Source: Thermoanaerobacteraceae bacterium (GTDB taxonomy: Bacteria > Bacillota > Thermoanaerobacteria > Thermoanaerobacterales > UBA4877). From it: a stretch of 64,000 bases of DNA. The stretch spans positions 46,344 through 110,343 of the forward strand of contig JASEJQ010000001.1 of the NCBI GenBank assembly GCA_030016635.1, given 5' to 3'. This document shows positions 15,945 to 25,111 of the stretch, piece after piece (the first letter of the stretch is position 1; each line of letters begins with the position of its first letter). A program made the position numbers and the translations under genes. A model generated the notes under the pieces. That model searched no databases. It had not been told where the DNA came from and was given only the letters and a program-made list of their open reading frames with translations.

Positions 15945-17900
15945 TTATATCTCTACAAATACAAATTCTACAGGCAGATAGGTGGACGCCGGAGGTATCC
16001 ACCGTATGGTCATCTCTTCCCCTGCCTTTATCTCATCTATATACACTCCCTGCGTGAAGGGCCTTATGGGGCTCTTGGGCGCCATGAACCTGCCTGACCT
16101 GCTGGTCCATATGGGTCCCTGGTAGCTGCCACCCTGTGCAAGGAGCATTATCCTCATATTTCTCTCTGCTTTTACATGTATCTCATACTCCAGGCCGTAG
16201 TTTCCATTGAGCTTTGCGTCCTTATCCAGCACCTCGTCTTTACCCTCAAGGGTTGGGTCCAGTGTGCCGTCAGCTAATGTGAGGGCCTGCATCCTGTCCA
16301 CATTTATGTTTATAATCCTTCTGGTGCCTACAAATGTTCCTCTATCATGGATGTCTGGCTCTAAATAGGGCAGTTCGTCAAGCTTTTCCTCAGGGTCGTC
16401 TATGCCGCCGTATTTTTCACCCAGTGCCACAAAATATATCTCAACCTCATCGTCTGTTTCTATGTCATATACTCCGTGTATCAGGTTGTTATAGGTGACG
16501 GGGGTATAGAAATGGGTGGGTGAGATCAGCTTTGTTTCTCCCGGGTTTAAGTCCATGGTCACATTCAGGTTTTCACCGTTTAACAGGTCGTAAGTTACCT
16601 CGGCTCCTATCTGAAGCCATCTCCAGGACTCATATCCAAGCTCGGTTCCGCCCAGGGTTGCCCTCTTTATCGAGACGGATACCTCATCCTTTCCAGTGTT
16701 TTTTACAAACACACCATATCTTAAGTTATCCGGGTAGGTTTCATTGTAAAGTATTTGATTGACGCAGTAATAGTATAGCCTGGCCTTTCCATTAACGGTT
16801 GTCATGTACTGTATGCCGGGCTTTTTAATATATTCAGGTGAGTCTGAGAATACAAGCATATCCTGATTGTCTATGGGTGATGTCTCCATCTGCGGTATGC
16901 GGTTTCCCACAAGGCCGGTGGTATCTATGACCTGGCCTGGCCTTGCATTTAAGACCTGCATCTTTATATTCTGGCTGTAGCCGAAGTCCTCCGCATAAGA
17001 CTTTTCTCTGTCGCTCAACGATGGTATATAGGCTGTGGGGCTTTCACCGGAATACATATTGTTCCCATCTATGGCTTTCACGAAATACCTGGGGCCTTCA
17101 TCGATATTGGGCACCTCATCCACATATTGAGTATCCAGGGTAAAATTGAGGAGTTCTTCTCTGTTATTTATAACCCTGTAGACAGCATATTTTTTGGCAT
17201 CCTTCGACGGCGTCCATTTGAGGCTCACCGTATTTTTGTCAATACCTGTTATATATAGGTTTTCAGGTGGAGCCGGGCCGTTTTCGGGATGGTAGAACCT
17301 ATAGAAAAGTGTAGCTGTCTCGGCACGGGTAAGTGTATCCTGCGGGTGGAAGCTGCCGTCGGGATATCCTCCTGCAATGCCAAGGACCTTAGCGGCATAG
17401 ATAAATCCTCTGGCCCACTGGGATATCTTTTTGTCATCGGTATAACCGGTATCTTTAGTGCTGCCTTCGTTTATTACATCTGATGCCGATGTAGTAGCCA
17501 CAAGGGCTGTTATGGCCTGCTCCCGGGTAAGAGGCTTATCCGGGCCGAAGGTGTCCTTTGAAAGACCGCTCATAAAACCGGCTGCTACCACGGCATCTAT
17601 GCCAGACTTCCCCCAGTAGTCCTGGGGTACATCCATAAAGGCAGCAGGGCTTTCATGAGTCTCCAGCCTGTAGACCCTGGCCATGATAGTGGCAAATTCT
17701 CCCCTGGTAACCTTATCGTCCGGCCCGAAAAGCCCGTTACCACGGCCTCCCAGTATGCCCCTGTTTGTAAGGTCAGTTATGGCTTCTCTTGCCCATGAGC
17801 TTTCTATATCAGCATAGGGGTAAAGCCCCTGGGCCATAACTATACCGGTGTTTAATAATAACGTGAGTATTACTATAGCTATAATTAATTGCTTTTTCAT
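15945..17900 (-). CDS. Secreted S-layer homology (SLH) protein with fibronectin-like domain
   Basis: 651 residues. Signal peptide (MKKQLIIAIVILTLLLNTG, cut near VMAQG), three SLH repeats (about 28-70, 88-130, 150-192; the marks TRGEFATIMAR, TREQAITALVA and TRAETATLFYRF), a fibronectin type III-like unit (~200-285), then a ~350-residue region of unknown fold. SLH repeats anchor proteins to secondary cell-wall polymer, so it is exported and surface-held. ATG 17900 is chosen for AAGGAGG six bases upstream; that SD is inside a perfect hairpin. It lies 62 bases downstream of a lipoprotein flavoenzyme gene in the same direction. Confidence 0.9.
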   Translation of the reverse strand: MKKQLIIAIVILTLLLNTGIVMAQGLYPYADIESSWAREAITDLTNRGILGGRGNGLFGPDDKVTRGEFATIMARVYRLETHESPAAFMDVPQDYWGKSGIDAVVAAGFMSGLSKDTFGPDKPLTREQAITALVATTSASDVINEGSTKDTGYTDDKKISQWARGFIYAAKVLGIAGGYPDGSFHPQDTLTRAETATLFYRFYHPENGPAPPENLYITGIDKNTVSLKWTPSKDAKKYAVYRVINNREELLNFTLDTQYVDEVPNIDEGPRYFVKAIDGNNMYSGESPTAYIPSLSDREKSYAEDFGYSQNIKMQVLNARPGQVIDTTGLVGNRIPQMETSPIDNQDMLVFSDSPEYIKKPGIQYMTTVNGKARLYYYCVNQILYNETYPDNLRYGVFVKNTGKDEVSVSIKRATLGGTELGYESWRWLQIGAEVTYDLLNGENLNVTMDLNPGETKLISPTHFYTPVTYNNLIHGVYDIETDDEVEIYFVALGEKYGGIDDPEEKLDELPYLEPDIHDRGTFVGTRRIININVDRMQALTLADGTLDPTLEGKDEVLDKDAKLNGNYGLEYEIHVKAERNMRIMLLAQGGSYQGPIWTSRSGRFMAPKSPIRPFTQGVYIDEIKAGEEMTIRWIPPASTYLPVEFVFVEI

Positions 17901-17904
17901 TAGC

Positions 17905-17925
17905 ATCCTCCTTATCAAGGAGGAT
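17905..17925 (-). promoter_or_regulatory. Hairpin enclosing the SD of the SLH gene
   Basis: On the minus strand AUCCUCCUU and AAGGAGGAU form a perfect nine-base stem with a GAU loop. The second arm is the Shine-Dalgarno sequence of the SLH gene, and the ATG follows four bases after the stem. Such a structure would block ribosome entry unless melted; regulation is inferred. Confidence 0.55.
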
Positions 17926-17962
17926 TATAACATTTTAATATTACAGTAATATTACAAATTGG

Positions 17963-19642
17963 CTACAAAATGGTTAACAAAATATCATATAACAGCTTGT
18001 AGGTCTCTTTATGGGTTATTGGTTCATCCATTTCGGTTATATTAACCTGATCGGGTTTTAAATATTTCAGGGTCAGGGTTTTTATATCATTAATCCGCAG
18101 CGGTCTGTCATTTTTAATATTTGTAATCCATTTGTAATCCTTTATATGGTCGCTCAATATCTGGTTTAATATACTCACAAACTCATTGTAATTGATTATC
18201 TCGTCCAACCTGTAGTTGTTGGAATAGCCGGGATGGATGTATCCATACCTTCGGAGTTCCTTTATATACGGATAATATGGAGAGCTAACAATATCCGGGG
18301 TTGTATTATATTCCTTTATATATGCACCTTGATTTTTTAGTTTTTCCTGGAGTTGTTCTATGGCTTTTATATCGTAGGCCATCTCGCGGAAAGTCATGTT
18401 TTTGTCTATGGATATCTTAGCGGCTGCACCGGCGGCCTGGCCTTCCCCCATGCCCACCGGCACTACCCTGGCAGAACCGGCGGCAAGGGAATCATAGGAT
18501 GCGCTCCTGCCGACCACAAGGAGGTTATCTATCTTTTTAGGCACCAGGCATCTGAAAGGTATAGCATATACAGCGGGCTTGCCCATAACAAGGCCGTAGC
18601 TGTCCGGCCCGAAGGACTGTATATCCACCGGGTAGCTTCCCAGTACAACGGCATCTTTGAAGTATCTGTTTTCCAGTACGTCATCCAAGGTGAGTCTGTA
18701 TTCACCTATGATATGCCTTGACTCTCTTACATAAAGGTCGTCCATAACCCCGGCCAGTGAGGCATTTTCAAGGCCGGGGAGTTCATTCATGTACTCTATT
18801 ATGTCAGGCAGCTCTTTTAATGCCTTTTCTATAGCTGCCCTTCTTGAGTCTGCATCCAGGACGTCCACTCCGTATATAAGGAGGGAGTTTACCAGTACAG
18901 TACCGTCATCCTGCCTTCCCATGTTGAGCCCCCTTACCCTGATGTCAGGGTCTTTGGGTTTGTATCTGTACATCTCGGAGTATCCCCAGGCCGAGCGGTT
19001 GTTGGCTCCGGTATTCTTGCTGGGGTCCGTGTTGAGATATTTTTTTACGCCATTCCAGTCCACGCCGCTCAGTTTAAACACCAGCGTCGGTGCCATGGCC
19101 CTATCAGGGTGGCCTATGTCCTCCTGGCCGTAAGTATATGGCACGCCGGAGGCTGCAGCTATGTCGGCATCCTCGGTGGCATCAATAAACCTCTGGGCAT
19201 TGTAGACAATGCCGTTGATAGTTATGCCGGTCAATCTGTTGTCTTCAATTACCGGCTGACCTATATCAGCGTTTAAAAGCAGTTTTACTCTTGCCTTTGC
19301 CAGCATTTCATTAAATACATTTTCTGCCTTTTTTATATCAAAGGAATCACCGCCGATGGCCCTATAAAATTCATCGAAAATGCCACGGGTTAAGAGCTCT
19401 TTATCCGGTCCGTAGTTCATATCAATGGTATTGAGTCCTGCCCTGGTGTAAAGGCCGCCCACCTTATCATGACTATCTACCAGAAGGGTTTTAAGTTTAT
19501 TTCTGGAAGCAGATATACTGGCGGCGATCCCCTCTGGAGTAGCGCCTATGACAATAACGTCAAAATCAGTGCTTTTATTACTAAAATTACATCCTGTTAC
19601 CAATAATAATAGTGTAAGAAAGATGAGAATAAACCTTTGCAT
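17963..19642 (-). CDS. Lipoprotein FAD-dependent oxidoreductase
   Basis: 559 residues. The N-terminus is a lipoprotein signal with lipobox LVTGC (Cys18), followed by an FAD-binding Rossmann motif (DVIVIGATPEGIAAS), DATEDADIAAASG and a second FAD segment LLVVGRSASYDSLAAGSARV, the layout of the FAD_oxidored family. The last ~130 residues look like a separate SLH-like or surface domain (YPYIKELRRYGYIHPGY). An FAD enzyme tethered outside the membrane is unusual; substrate unknown. ATG 19642 is chosen for GGAGG eight bases upstream. Its neighbour is the SLH protein, so both act at the cell surface. Confidence 0.8.
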   Translation of the reverse strand: MQRFILIFLTLLLLVTGCNFSNKSTDFDVIVIGATPEGIAASISASRNKLKTLLVDSHDKVGGLYTRAGLNTIDMNYGPDKELLTRGIFDEFYRAIGGDSFDIKKAENVFNEMLAKARVKLLLNADIGQPVIEDNRLTGITINGIVYNAQRFIDATEDADIAAASGVPYTYGQEDIGHPDRAMAPTLVFKLSGVDWNGVKKYLNTDPSKNTGANNRSAWGYSEMYRYKPKDPDIRVRGLNMGRQDDGTVLVNSLLIYGVDVLDADSRRAAIEKALKELPDIIEYMNELPGLENASLAGVMDDLYVRESRHIIGEYRLTLDDVLENRYFKDAVVLGSYPVDIQSFGPDSYGLVMGKPAVYAIPFRCLVPKKIDNLLVVGRSASYDSLAAGSARVVPVGMGEGQAAGAAAKISIDKNMTFREMAYDIKAIEQLQEKLKNQGAYIKEYNTTPDIVSSPYYPYIKELRRYGYIHPGYSNNYRLDEIINYNEFVSILNQILSDHIKDYKWITNIKNDRPLRINDIKTLTLKYLKPDQVNITEMDEPITHKETYKLLYDILLTIL

Positions 19643-19713
19643 AGTATAAACCTCCAAAAATTAATACGCATAAAGTCATTATACCATAGATGATTTTGGA
19701 GTAGTCAATATCA

Positions 19714-19754
19714 GCATGCCAGCAACATCATGCACCTGACACTCATCCTGATAC
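19714..19754 (+). repeat. Intergenic repeat, partial copy C
   Basis: GCATGCCAGCAACATCATGC then ACCTGACACTCATCCTGATAC matches the outer part of repeat copies A (inverted, near 10290-10345) and B (15629-15669). It lies in the 324-bp spacer between the two divergent flavoprotein genes; the rest of the spacer holds a promoter. Confidence 0.55.
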
Positions 19755-19899
19755 ATATCAAGGTCAAGGGACACTCCTTTACTTTGATGATGGGCTGCAT
19801 TGATGAGAAATATCCCTATTCCACTCGTGTCTATGTTGGCCGTAATTATGATTTAACGAACTTTTAACATAAAACATTAAAAAATATTCGGATTGGGTA

Positions 19900-19928
19900 T
19901 TGATTTATTCCTCTCGTTTTGATAATAT
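19900..19928 (+). promoter_or_regulatory. Promoter of the COG2509 flavoprotein gene
   Basis: TTGATT (19900-19905) and TAATAT (19923-19928) are 17 bases apart, about 38 bases upstream of the start codon. Confidence 0.6.
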
Positions 19929-19966
19929 ACACAAGGGATTAAACCCGACCGTGAGGAGGGAACATT

Positions 19967-21343
19967 ATGGATTATGATGTTATAATTGTTGGAGCCGGGC
20001 CGGCTGGTATTTTTGCTTCTTACGAACTTATGCAGAACAGGCCCGGCCTTAAGGTGTTGCTTCTGGAAAAAGGAAGGAGTATAGAAGGCAGGAACTGCCC
20101 TATAGGCCGGGGGACAAGCTGCAGCGACTGCAGCCCATGTTCTATTACCAGCGGCTTTGGAGGGGCCGGTGCATTCAGTGATGGGAAGCTGACCCTGACC
20201 TCTGAGTTTGGCGGGGTGCTGGATGAATACATCGGAAAGAATGAGGTAGTAAACCTGATACGTTATATAGATGAGGTGTATGTGAGGTTTGGAGGTACCA
20301 CCGAGGTACACGGCAGAGACGAGGAAAAGGTAAAGGAGCTCAGCAAAAAGGCTGCAGCGGCTGACCTTAAATTTATCCCTGCTGAGATAAAGCATCTGGG
20401 GACGGAAAAGTGTTATGAGATATTGAAGAACATGCAGTCCTATCTGAAGGAGAGGGTGGATCTTAAGACCAGCTGCAGCGTAAAGGATATACTGGTAAAT
20501 GAGGGAAAGGTTACAGGGGTCTCCACAGATCAAGGAGACTTTTACGGTAAATTTGTCATGGTTGCTCCGGGCAGGAATGGGGCAGGCTGGTTCAGGGAAC
20601 AATGTGAGAAGCTGGAACTAAATACACGCAACAATGCGGTGGATATCGGGGTAAGGGTAGAGGTGCCCGCAGAGATATTGGAGGATATCACCGATGCTGT
20701 ATATGAGTCAAAACTCGTATACTATACAAAGTCTTTCGACGACAGAGTGAGGACATTCTGCATGAACCCGTACGGTGAGGTTGTTGAGGAGAATGTGGAT
20801 GGCCTGAAGACTGTAAATGGACACAGCTATAAGGACAAGAGGACTGCCAACACCAACTTTGCCCTGCTTGTCTCCAAGGAGTTTACAGAGCCATTCCATG
20901 AGCCGATAGATTACGGCAAGTATATAGCAAGGCTTGCCAACATGCTGGGTGAAGGGGTTATAGTGCAGAGGCTGGGTGACCTCTTAGACGGCAGAAGGTC
21001 TACACCTGAGAGGATAAAGAGGGGTCTTCTGGAACCCACATTAAAGGCAGCGGTGCCCGGTGACCTGAGCCTGGTACTTCCATACAGGCATCTTACAGAC
21101 ATCATAGAGATGCTGCAGGCCATGGATAAGATTGCTCCGGGGATTTATTCCAAGCATACCCTGCTTTATGGTGTAGAGGTTAAGTTCTACTCATCCAGGG
21201 TAAACCTGACTGAAGGACTTGAGACCGAAATAGAAAACCTGTATGCGGCAGGGGACGGTGCCGGCGTGAGCAGGGGCCTGGCCCAGGCATCAGCCTCCGG
21301 CGTCCTGGTGGCAAGACAGATACTTGGAAAGGTGGGAAACTGA
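19967..21343 (+). CDS. NAD(P)/FAD-dependent dehydrogenase, COG2509 type
   Basis: 458 residues with an N-terminal FAD motif (DVIIVGAGPAGIFASYEL), a Cys-rich loop (CPIGRGTSCSDCSPC) and GFGGAGAFSDGKLTL, and near the end the closing FAD segment NLYAAGDGAGVSRGLAQASASG. This is the uncharacterised FAD-dependent dehydrogenase group COG2509. The Cys cluster could hold a metal or disulfide. Cytoplasmic; substrate unknown. Its stop is immediately followed by the purA start, so both share a transcript. Confidence 0.85.
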   Translation: MDYDVIIVGAGPAGIFASYELMQNRPGLKVLLLEKGRSIEGRNCPIGRGTSCSDCSPCSITSGFGGAGAFSDGKLTLTSEFGGVLDEYIGKNEVVNLIRYIDEVYVRFGGTTEVHGRDEEKVKELSKKAAAADLKFIPAEIKHLGTEKCYEILKNMQSYLKERVDLKTSCSVKDILVNEGKVTGVSTDQGDFYGKFVMVAPGRNGAGWFREQCEKLELNTRNNAVDIGVRVEVPAEILEDITDAVYESKLVYYTKSFDDRVRTFCMNPYGEVVEENVDGLKTVNGHSYKDKRTANTNFALLVSKEFTEPFHEPIDYGKYIARLANMLGEGVIVQRLGDLLDGRRSTPERIKRGLLEPTLKAAVPGDLSLVLPYRHLTDIIEMLQAMDKIAPGIYSKHTLLYGVEVKFYSSRVNLTEGLETEIENLYAAGDGAGVSRGLAQASASGVLVARQILGKVGN

Positions 21344-22612
21344 ATGAGCGTAAGATGTATTATAGGTGCCCAGTGGGGCGATGAGGGAAAAGGAAAGATA
21401 ACTGACTATCTGGCTGAGAGGTCTGAAGTGGTGGCCAGGTATCAGGGCGGCAGCAACGCAGGGCACACTGTGGATAAAGACGGTGAGGTTTTTAAGCTGC
21501 ACCTTGTGCCCTCAGGGATACTTTATGAGGGCTGCATGAACATAATAGGCAACGGTGTGGTGGTGGACCCTCCCGAGCTTTTAAAGGAGATAGATGGGCT
21601 CAAGGCAAAGGGCCTGGCCGTTGAAAATCTCAGGGTTTCAGACAGGGCACAGGTGGTAATGCCTTACCACAGGATACTGGATATGCTGATAGAGGGAAAC
21701 CATAAGGGCAGCGAGATAGGCACAACCTTAAGGGGCATTGGTCCGGCATACACCGACAAGGCTGCCAGGTGCGGCGTGCGCATGAGCGAACTTGTCAATG
21801 AGGATGTCTTTAGGGCAAGGACAGAGGCAATCCTCAAGGAAAAGAATGAGATTATAAAAAAGGTCTATAATGGAGATAAGGTAAGCAGCTCATTTATTGA
21901 GGAATACATCGAATACGGCAGGAGGTTAAAACCCTATGTGGTCGACGCATCAGCCCTTCTGTATGAGTATATCAGGGAAGGCAAGGATGTGCTCTTAGAG
22001 GGGGCACAGGGTACGTTATTGGACATAGACCACGGGACATATCCATATGTCACCTCATCCAATCCAACAGCAGGTGGTGCCTGCACCGGTCTCGGCATAG
22101 GGCCTACCCTCATCGATGAGGTGATAGGTGTGGCTAAGGCATATACCACAAGGGTTGGCAAGGGGCCCTTCCCTACAGAGATAAAGAGCGAGGTGGGCAG
22201 CTACATCAGGGACAGGGGATATGAATACGGCACCACCACAGGCAGGCCCAGAAGGGTTGGATGGCTGGATTTAGTTATCCTGAGGTATGCTGTCAGGATA
22301 AACGGGCTTACATCCATAGCCATCACCAAACTGGATACCCTGGACGGCCTGGAGGGCATAAATGTCTGCACAGCCTACGACGTCGACGGAGAGGCAATAT
22401 ATGATTTTCCTGCAGACTTAGATGTCCTGGAGAAAGTAAAACCGGAATACCATGCCATGAGTGGATGGGATATAGACATCTCCGGGGCGAGGAGATTTGA
22501 CGAGCTTCCAAAAGAGGCAAGGGAATATATAGAGTTTATTGAGGACAATGCCGGCGTGCCTGTGAGCATCATATCGGTAGGGCCGGAGAGACATCAGACG
22601 ATAATAAGATAA
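21344..22612 (+). CDS. purA: Adenylosuccinate synthetase
   Basis: 422 residues, usual length. Nucleotide loop GAQWGDEGKGKITD at the start, NAGHTV, the GTTLRGIGPAYTDKAAR segment and GRPRRVGWLDLV. It makes adenylosuccinate from IMP, Asp and GTP in AMP synthesis. It starts right at the stop of the flavoprotein gene (TGAATG) and ends with a hairpin terminator shared with convergent lgt. Confidence 0.97.
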   Translation: MSVRCIIGAQWGDEGKGKITDYLAERSEVVARYQGGSNAGHTVDKDGEVFKLHLVPSGILYEGCMNIIGNGVVVDPPELLKEIDGLKAKGLAVENLRVSDRAQVVMPYHRILDMLIEGNHKGSEIGTTLRGIGPAYTDKAARCGVRMSELVNEDVFRARTEAILKEKNEIIKKVYNGDKVSSSFIEEYIEYGRRLKPYVVDASALLYEYIREGKDVLLEGAQGTLLDIDHGTYPYVTSSNPTAGGACTGLGIGPTLIDEVIGVAKAYTTRVGKGPFPTEIKSEVGSYIRDRGYEYGTTTGRPRRVGWLDLVILRYAVRINGLTSIAITKLDTLDGLEGINVCTAYDVDGEAIYDFPADLDVLEKVKPEYHAMSGWDIDISGARRFDELPKEAREYIEFIEDNAGVPVSIISVGPERHQTIIR

Positions 22613-22668
22613 GCGATGTTTAATCTAATGCAAAATTTCAGGTATGGCATATAACATCATCAGTTATT

Positions 22669-22698
22669 AAAATGGGGAGCTAATGCTCCCCATTTTAA
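22669..22698. terminator. Bidirectional terminator between purA and lgt
   Basis: AAAATGGGGAGC (22669-22680) and GCTCCCCATTTT (22685-22696) form a perfect 12-bp stem with a TAAT loop; A and T tracts on either side let it work for both strands. It overlaps the lgt stop codon. Confidence 0.85.
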
Positions 22699-23453
22699 TC
22701 GTAGTATCCCTTCTGCGACCTTACCATGAAGTAGTAAAATAAAAGCAGCAGAGGTGGGGTTACCCACTGCGTCAGCGTGAAAAGACCTATCCCCCATGTC
22801 TCATTTACGTATTTTACTATAAAGAGTGGATTTTCCCTCACTGTCTCCTCAAACAGTGCCCTCAAGATCTGGTGATAAAAAAGGAAAGACCAGAATTGAT
22901 ATCCGCTGGGCGGGTTTTTCCTTTGTACATAAAAGTACCTGATAAGCAGTATTGCACCTATGGCAGAACCAACAAGCTGGGCCGGCCACCGGCCGAATGA
23001 GAAGGCCGTCATCCTGCCCAGTACCTCGCCATTGAATATGTTTCCTATCCTGACAATTATGTATCCTATGGAGAGCCCAGGTATTACTAAATCTGCCAGC
23101 ATAAAGAGGTTGAGCTTTTTCCTCCTTGTATACCACCAGCCTGCAAGGAAGCCCCCAAGAAGACTGCCGTGCCAGGCCAGGCCGCCCTCATAAATCTTCA
23201 ACACCTGTATGGGGTCGTGAATAAACCAGCCGGGGTAGTTGGTGAGTACGAACATCAGCCTTGCACCAATCACGCCGAAGATTACCACCAGCAGGACAGT
23301 ATTGTAGAGGTCATCCTCATCGACACCCCTTTTCTTTCCCTCCCTGAAGAAATAGATCATACCCAGGAGTATGGATATGGCCATGAAAATACCATACCAG
23401 CGTACCTGTATCGGCCCTATGCTGAAGGCCACCGGATTCAGGTTTAAGTACAT
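22695..23453 (-). CDS. lgt: Phosphatidylglycerol-prolipoprotein diacylglyceryl transferase
   Basis: 252 residues with seven membrane helices and Lgt signatures: VRWYGIFMAISILLG, LAWHGSLLGGFLAGW (catalytic His) and RIGNIFNGEVLG. It adds diacylglycerol to the lipobox Cys of prolipoproteins, so it would process the lipoprotein flavoenzyme encoded nearby. AAAGGAG lies eight bases before the ATG. A TATAAT at 23486-23491 (minus) could be its -10 box; no good -35 is seen. Confidence 0.95.
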   Translation of the reverse strand: MYLNLNPVAFSIGPIQVRWYGIFMAISILLGMIYFFREGKKRGVDEDDLYNTVLLVVIFGVIGARLMFVLTNYPGWFIHDPIQVLKIYEGGLAWHGSLLGGFLAGWWYTRRKKLNLFMLADLVIPGLSIGYIIVRIGNIFNGEVLGRMTAFSFGRWPAQLVGSAIGAILLIRYFYVQRKNPPSGYQFWSFLFYHQILRALFEETVRENPLFIVKYVNETWGIGLFTLTQWVTPPLLLLFYYFMVRSQKGYYD

Positions 23454-23575
23454 AATTGTTTCTCCTTTCTATGTGGTCTCAACTCATTATACTACAATTT
23501 ATATTGCCAACAAAAGGTTCTAATATTCGCTGCATCTAATAGTAATATAATAGATGTGAAAGGGGGTTATATGTA

Positions 23576-25111
23576 TTGAAGAAATATAGGACCTGCATAC
23601 TGCTGGCCTTAGTTGTTGTCATAGCTCTGGGAGGGTATTTGTACCTCACCGCAAAGAACATAACAAGCTATATTATAGATGCACAGCTTGATACACATGT
23701 GATGGCACTTACAGGGAGAGAAACAGTGAAATATGTAAATACCGAGGATGTACCTTTAAAAGAGATATACTTCCATCTGTACCCCAACGCATTCAAGGAT
23801 GAAACTATCGCACCGTTTCCGCCTGAGGAGATGGGCCGGGCATATCCTGACGGCTTCTCGCCCGGGTACATAGATATACTGAGCGTGAAGGTCGGAGAGG
23901 AGGATATCCAGTTTGATGTGGATAATACCATCATGAAAGTGACACTCCCTCATGAACTTACCCCAGGGAAGACCGCCGACATAACTATCAACTTTGTAGT
24001 AAAGCTGCCGCCCAGCGACGGCAGGTTTGGCTACGGTAAATACACAGTGAGGCTGGCCAACTGGTATCCTGTTGTCAGCGTATATGACAGCGACGGCTGG
24101 AATTTGGACCCCTATTATGCCATAGGGGACCCGTTCTATAGCGATGTGGCCAACTATACCGTAAGACTGGTGGCCCCGGCAGAATATATCATGGCATCCA
24201 CAGGTACCGCCAGAGGTGAAGAAAACCAGGGAAACAGGCTCTGGTTCATCAAGGCAAACAATGTGAGGGATATGGCTATTGTCCTTTCAGACAGGTTCAA
24301 GGTAAAGAGCGGAGAATATAAAGGGATAAAGGTAAACTCCTTTTATTTTGGCGATGACAAAATAGGTGAAAGGTCACTGAAGTATGCTGCAGATGCGGTG
24401 AAATATTTCAGTGAGACATTCGGCAAGTATCCATACAGCGAATATGATGTTGTGGCAGCAGACTTCTATATAGGAGGCATGGAATATCCACAGCTTGTAA
24501 TGATAGACAGGTCGCTTTACAACAAAAATAATATATTTGTCCTGGAAGAGGTAATAGCCCATGAGACTGCCCACCAGTGGTGGTATGGAGCAGTGGGAAA
24601 CGATGAGGTGGAAGAGCCGTGGCTGGATGAAGCCCTGACTGAATTTTCCACTGTCATGTATTTTGAAAATTATTACGGCAATGAGGTAGCGGAAAGGTTC
24701 TGGAAAGCATACGACGGGTTTGTAAAGAAATATGCGGACAGCCCAAGGAGCATAACGGACCCTGTAAATGAGTTTAAAGACGGGGATGAGTACGGGGCAG
24801 TAGTCTACGAAAAAGGGGCTCTCAGCCTGAAGAGGATAAGGGATGAAATCGGTAAAGAGGCTTTTATAAAAGGGCTGAGGGAGTACTATAAAACATACAA
24901 ATTTAAAAACGCCACCGTGGAAGACCTGATAAAGGCCCTCAGCAAGGCGGCGGATAAAGATATGAGTACCTACTTTAAAAAAGGGATAGGCATACTAAAT
25001 AACCTTAACCTTTTTCAGCCTGATGTCATCGCCATAAAAGGCATATATCCTGAAATTGCCAAATATCCTGGAACAAATCCTTTCAGGATATGTATTCATG
25101 AGCTCCTCTAA
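23576..25111 (+). CDS. M1-family zinc metallopeptidase, membrane-anchored (3' end doubtful)
   Basis: 511 residues as read. One N-terminal membrane anchor, then an M1 N-domain and a gluzincin catalytic domain: GGMEYPQ (exopeptidase motif variant), HETAHQWW near residue 330 and WLDEALTEF with the third zinc ligand. It likely acts outside the membrane. Start is TTG 23576 after a GGGGG SD; an ATG at 23571 opens only a two-codon frame whose stop overlaps this TTG. The last ~40 residues run antisense into dnaI and do not look like the family; changing the A6 run at 24977-24982 by one base ends the protein near 24987-25002, so a frameshift is likely. Confidence 0.8.
   Translation: MKKYRTCILLALVVVIALGGYLYLTAKNITSYIIDAQLDTHVMALTGRETVKYVNTEDVPLKEIYFHLYPNAFKDETIAPFPPEEMGRAYPDGFSPGYIDILSVKVGEEDIQFDVDNTIMKVTLPHELTPGKTADITINFVVKLPPSDGRFGYGKYTVRLANWYPVVSVYDSDGWNLDPYYAIGDPFYSDVANYTVRLVAPAEYIMASTGTARGEENQGNRLWFIKANNVRDMAIVLSDRFKVKSGEYKGIKVNSFYFGDDKIGERSLKYAADAVKYFSETFGKYPYSEYDVVAADFYIGGMEYPQLVMIDRSLYNKNNIFVLEEVIAHETAHQWWYGAVGNDEVEEPWLDEALTEFSTVMYFENYYGNEVAERFWKAYDGFVKKYADSPRSITDPVNEFKDGDEYGAVVYEKGALSLKRIRDEIGKEAFIKGLREYYKTYKFKNATVEDLIKALSKAADKDMSTYFKKGIGILNNLNLFQPDVIAIKGIYPEIAKYPGTNPFRICIHELL

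Noticed and set aside
19877..20602. 241-codon minus-strand frame opposite the COG2509 gene
   Set aside because: The opposite strand encodes a clear FAD enzyme; this frame shows no motif and no SD.
23571..23579. ATG TAT TGA mini-frame before the M1 peptidase as a regulatory uORF
   Set aside because: It overlaps the TTG start, but a two-codon frame can arise by chance and nothing else supports a role.
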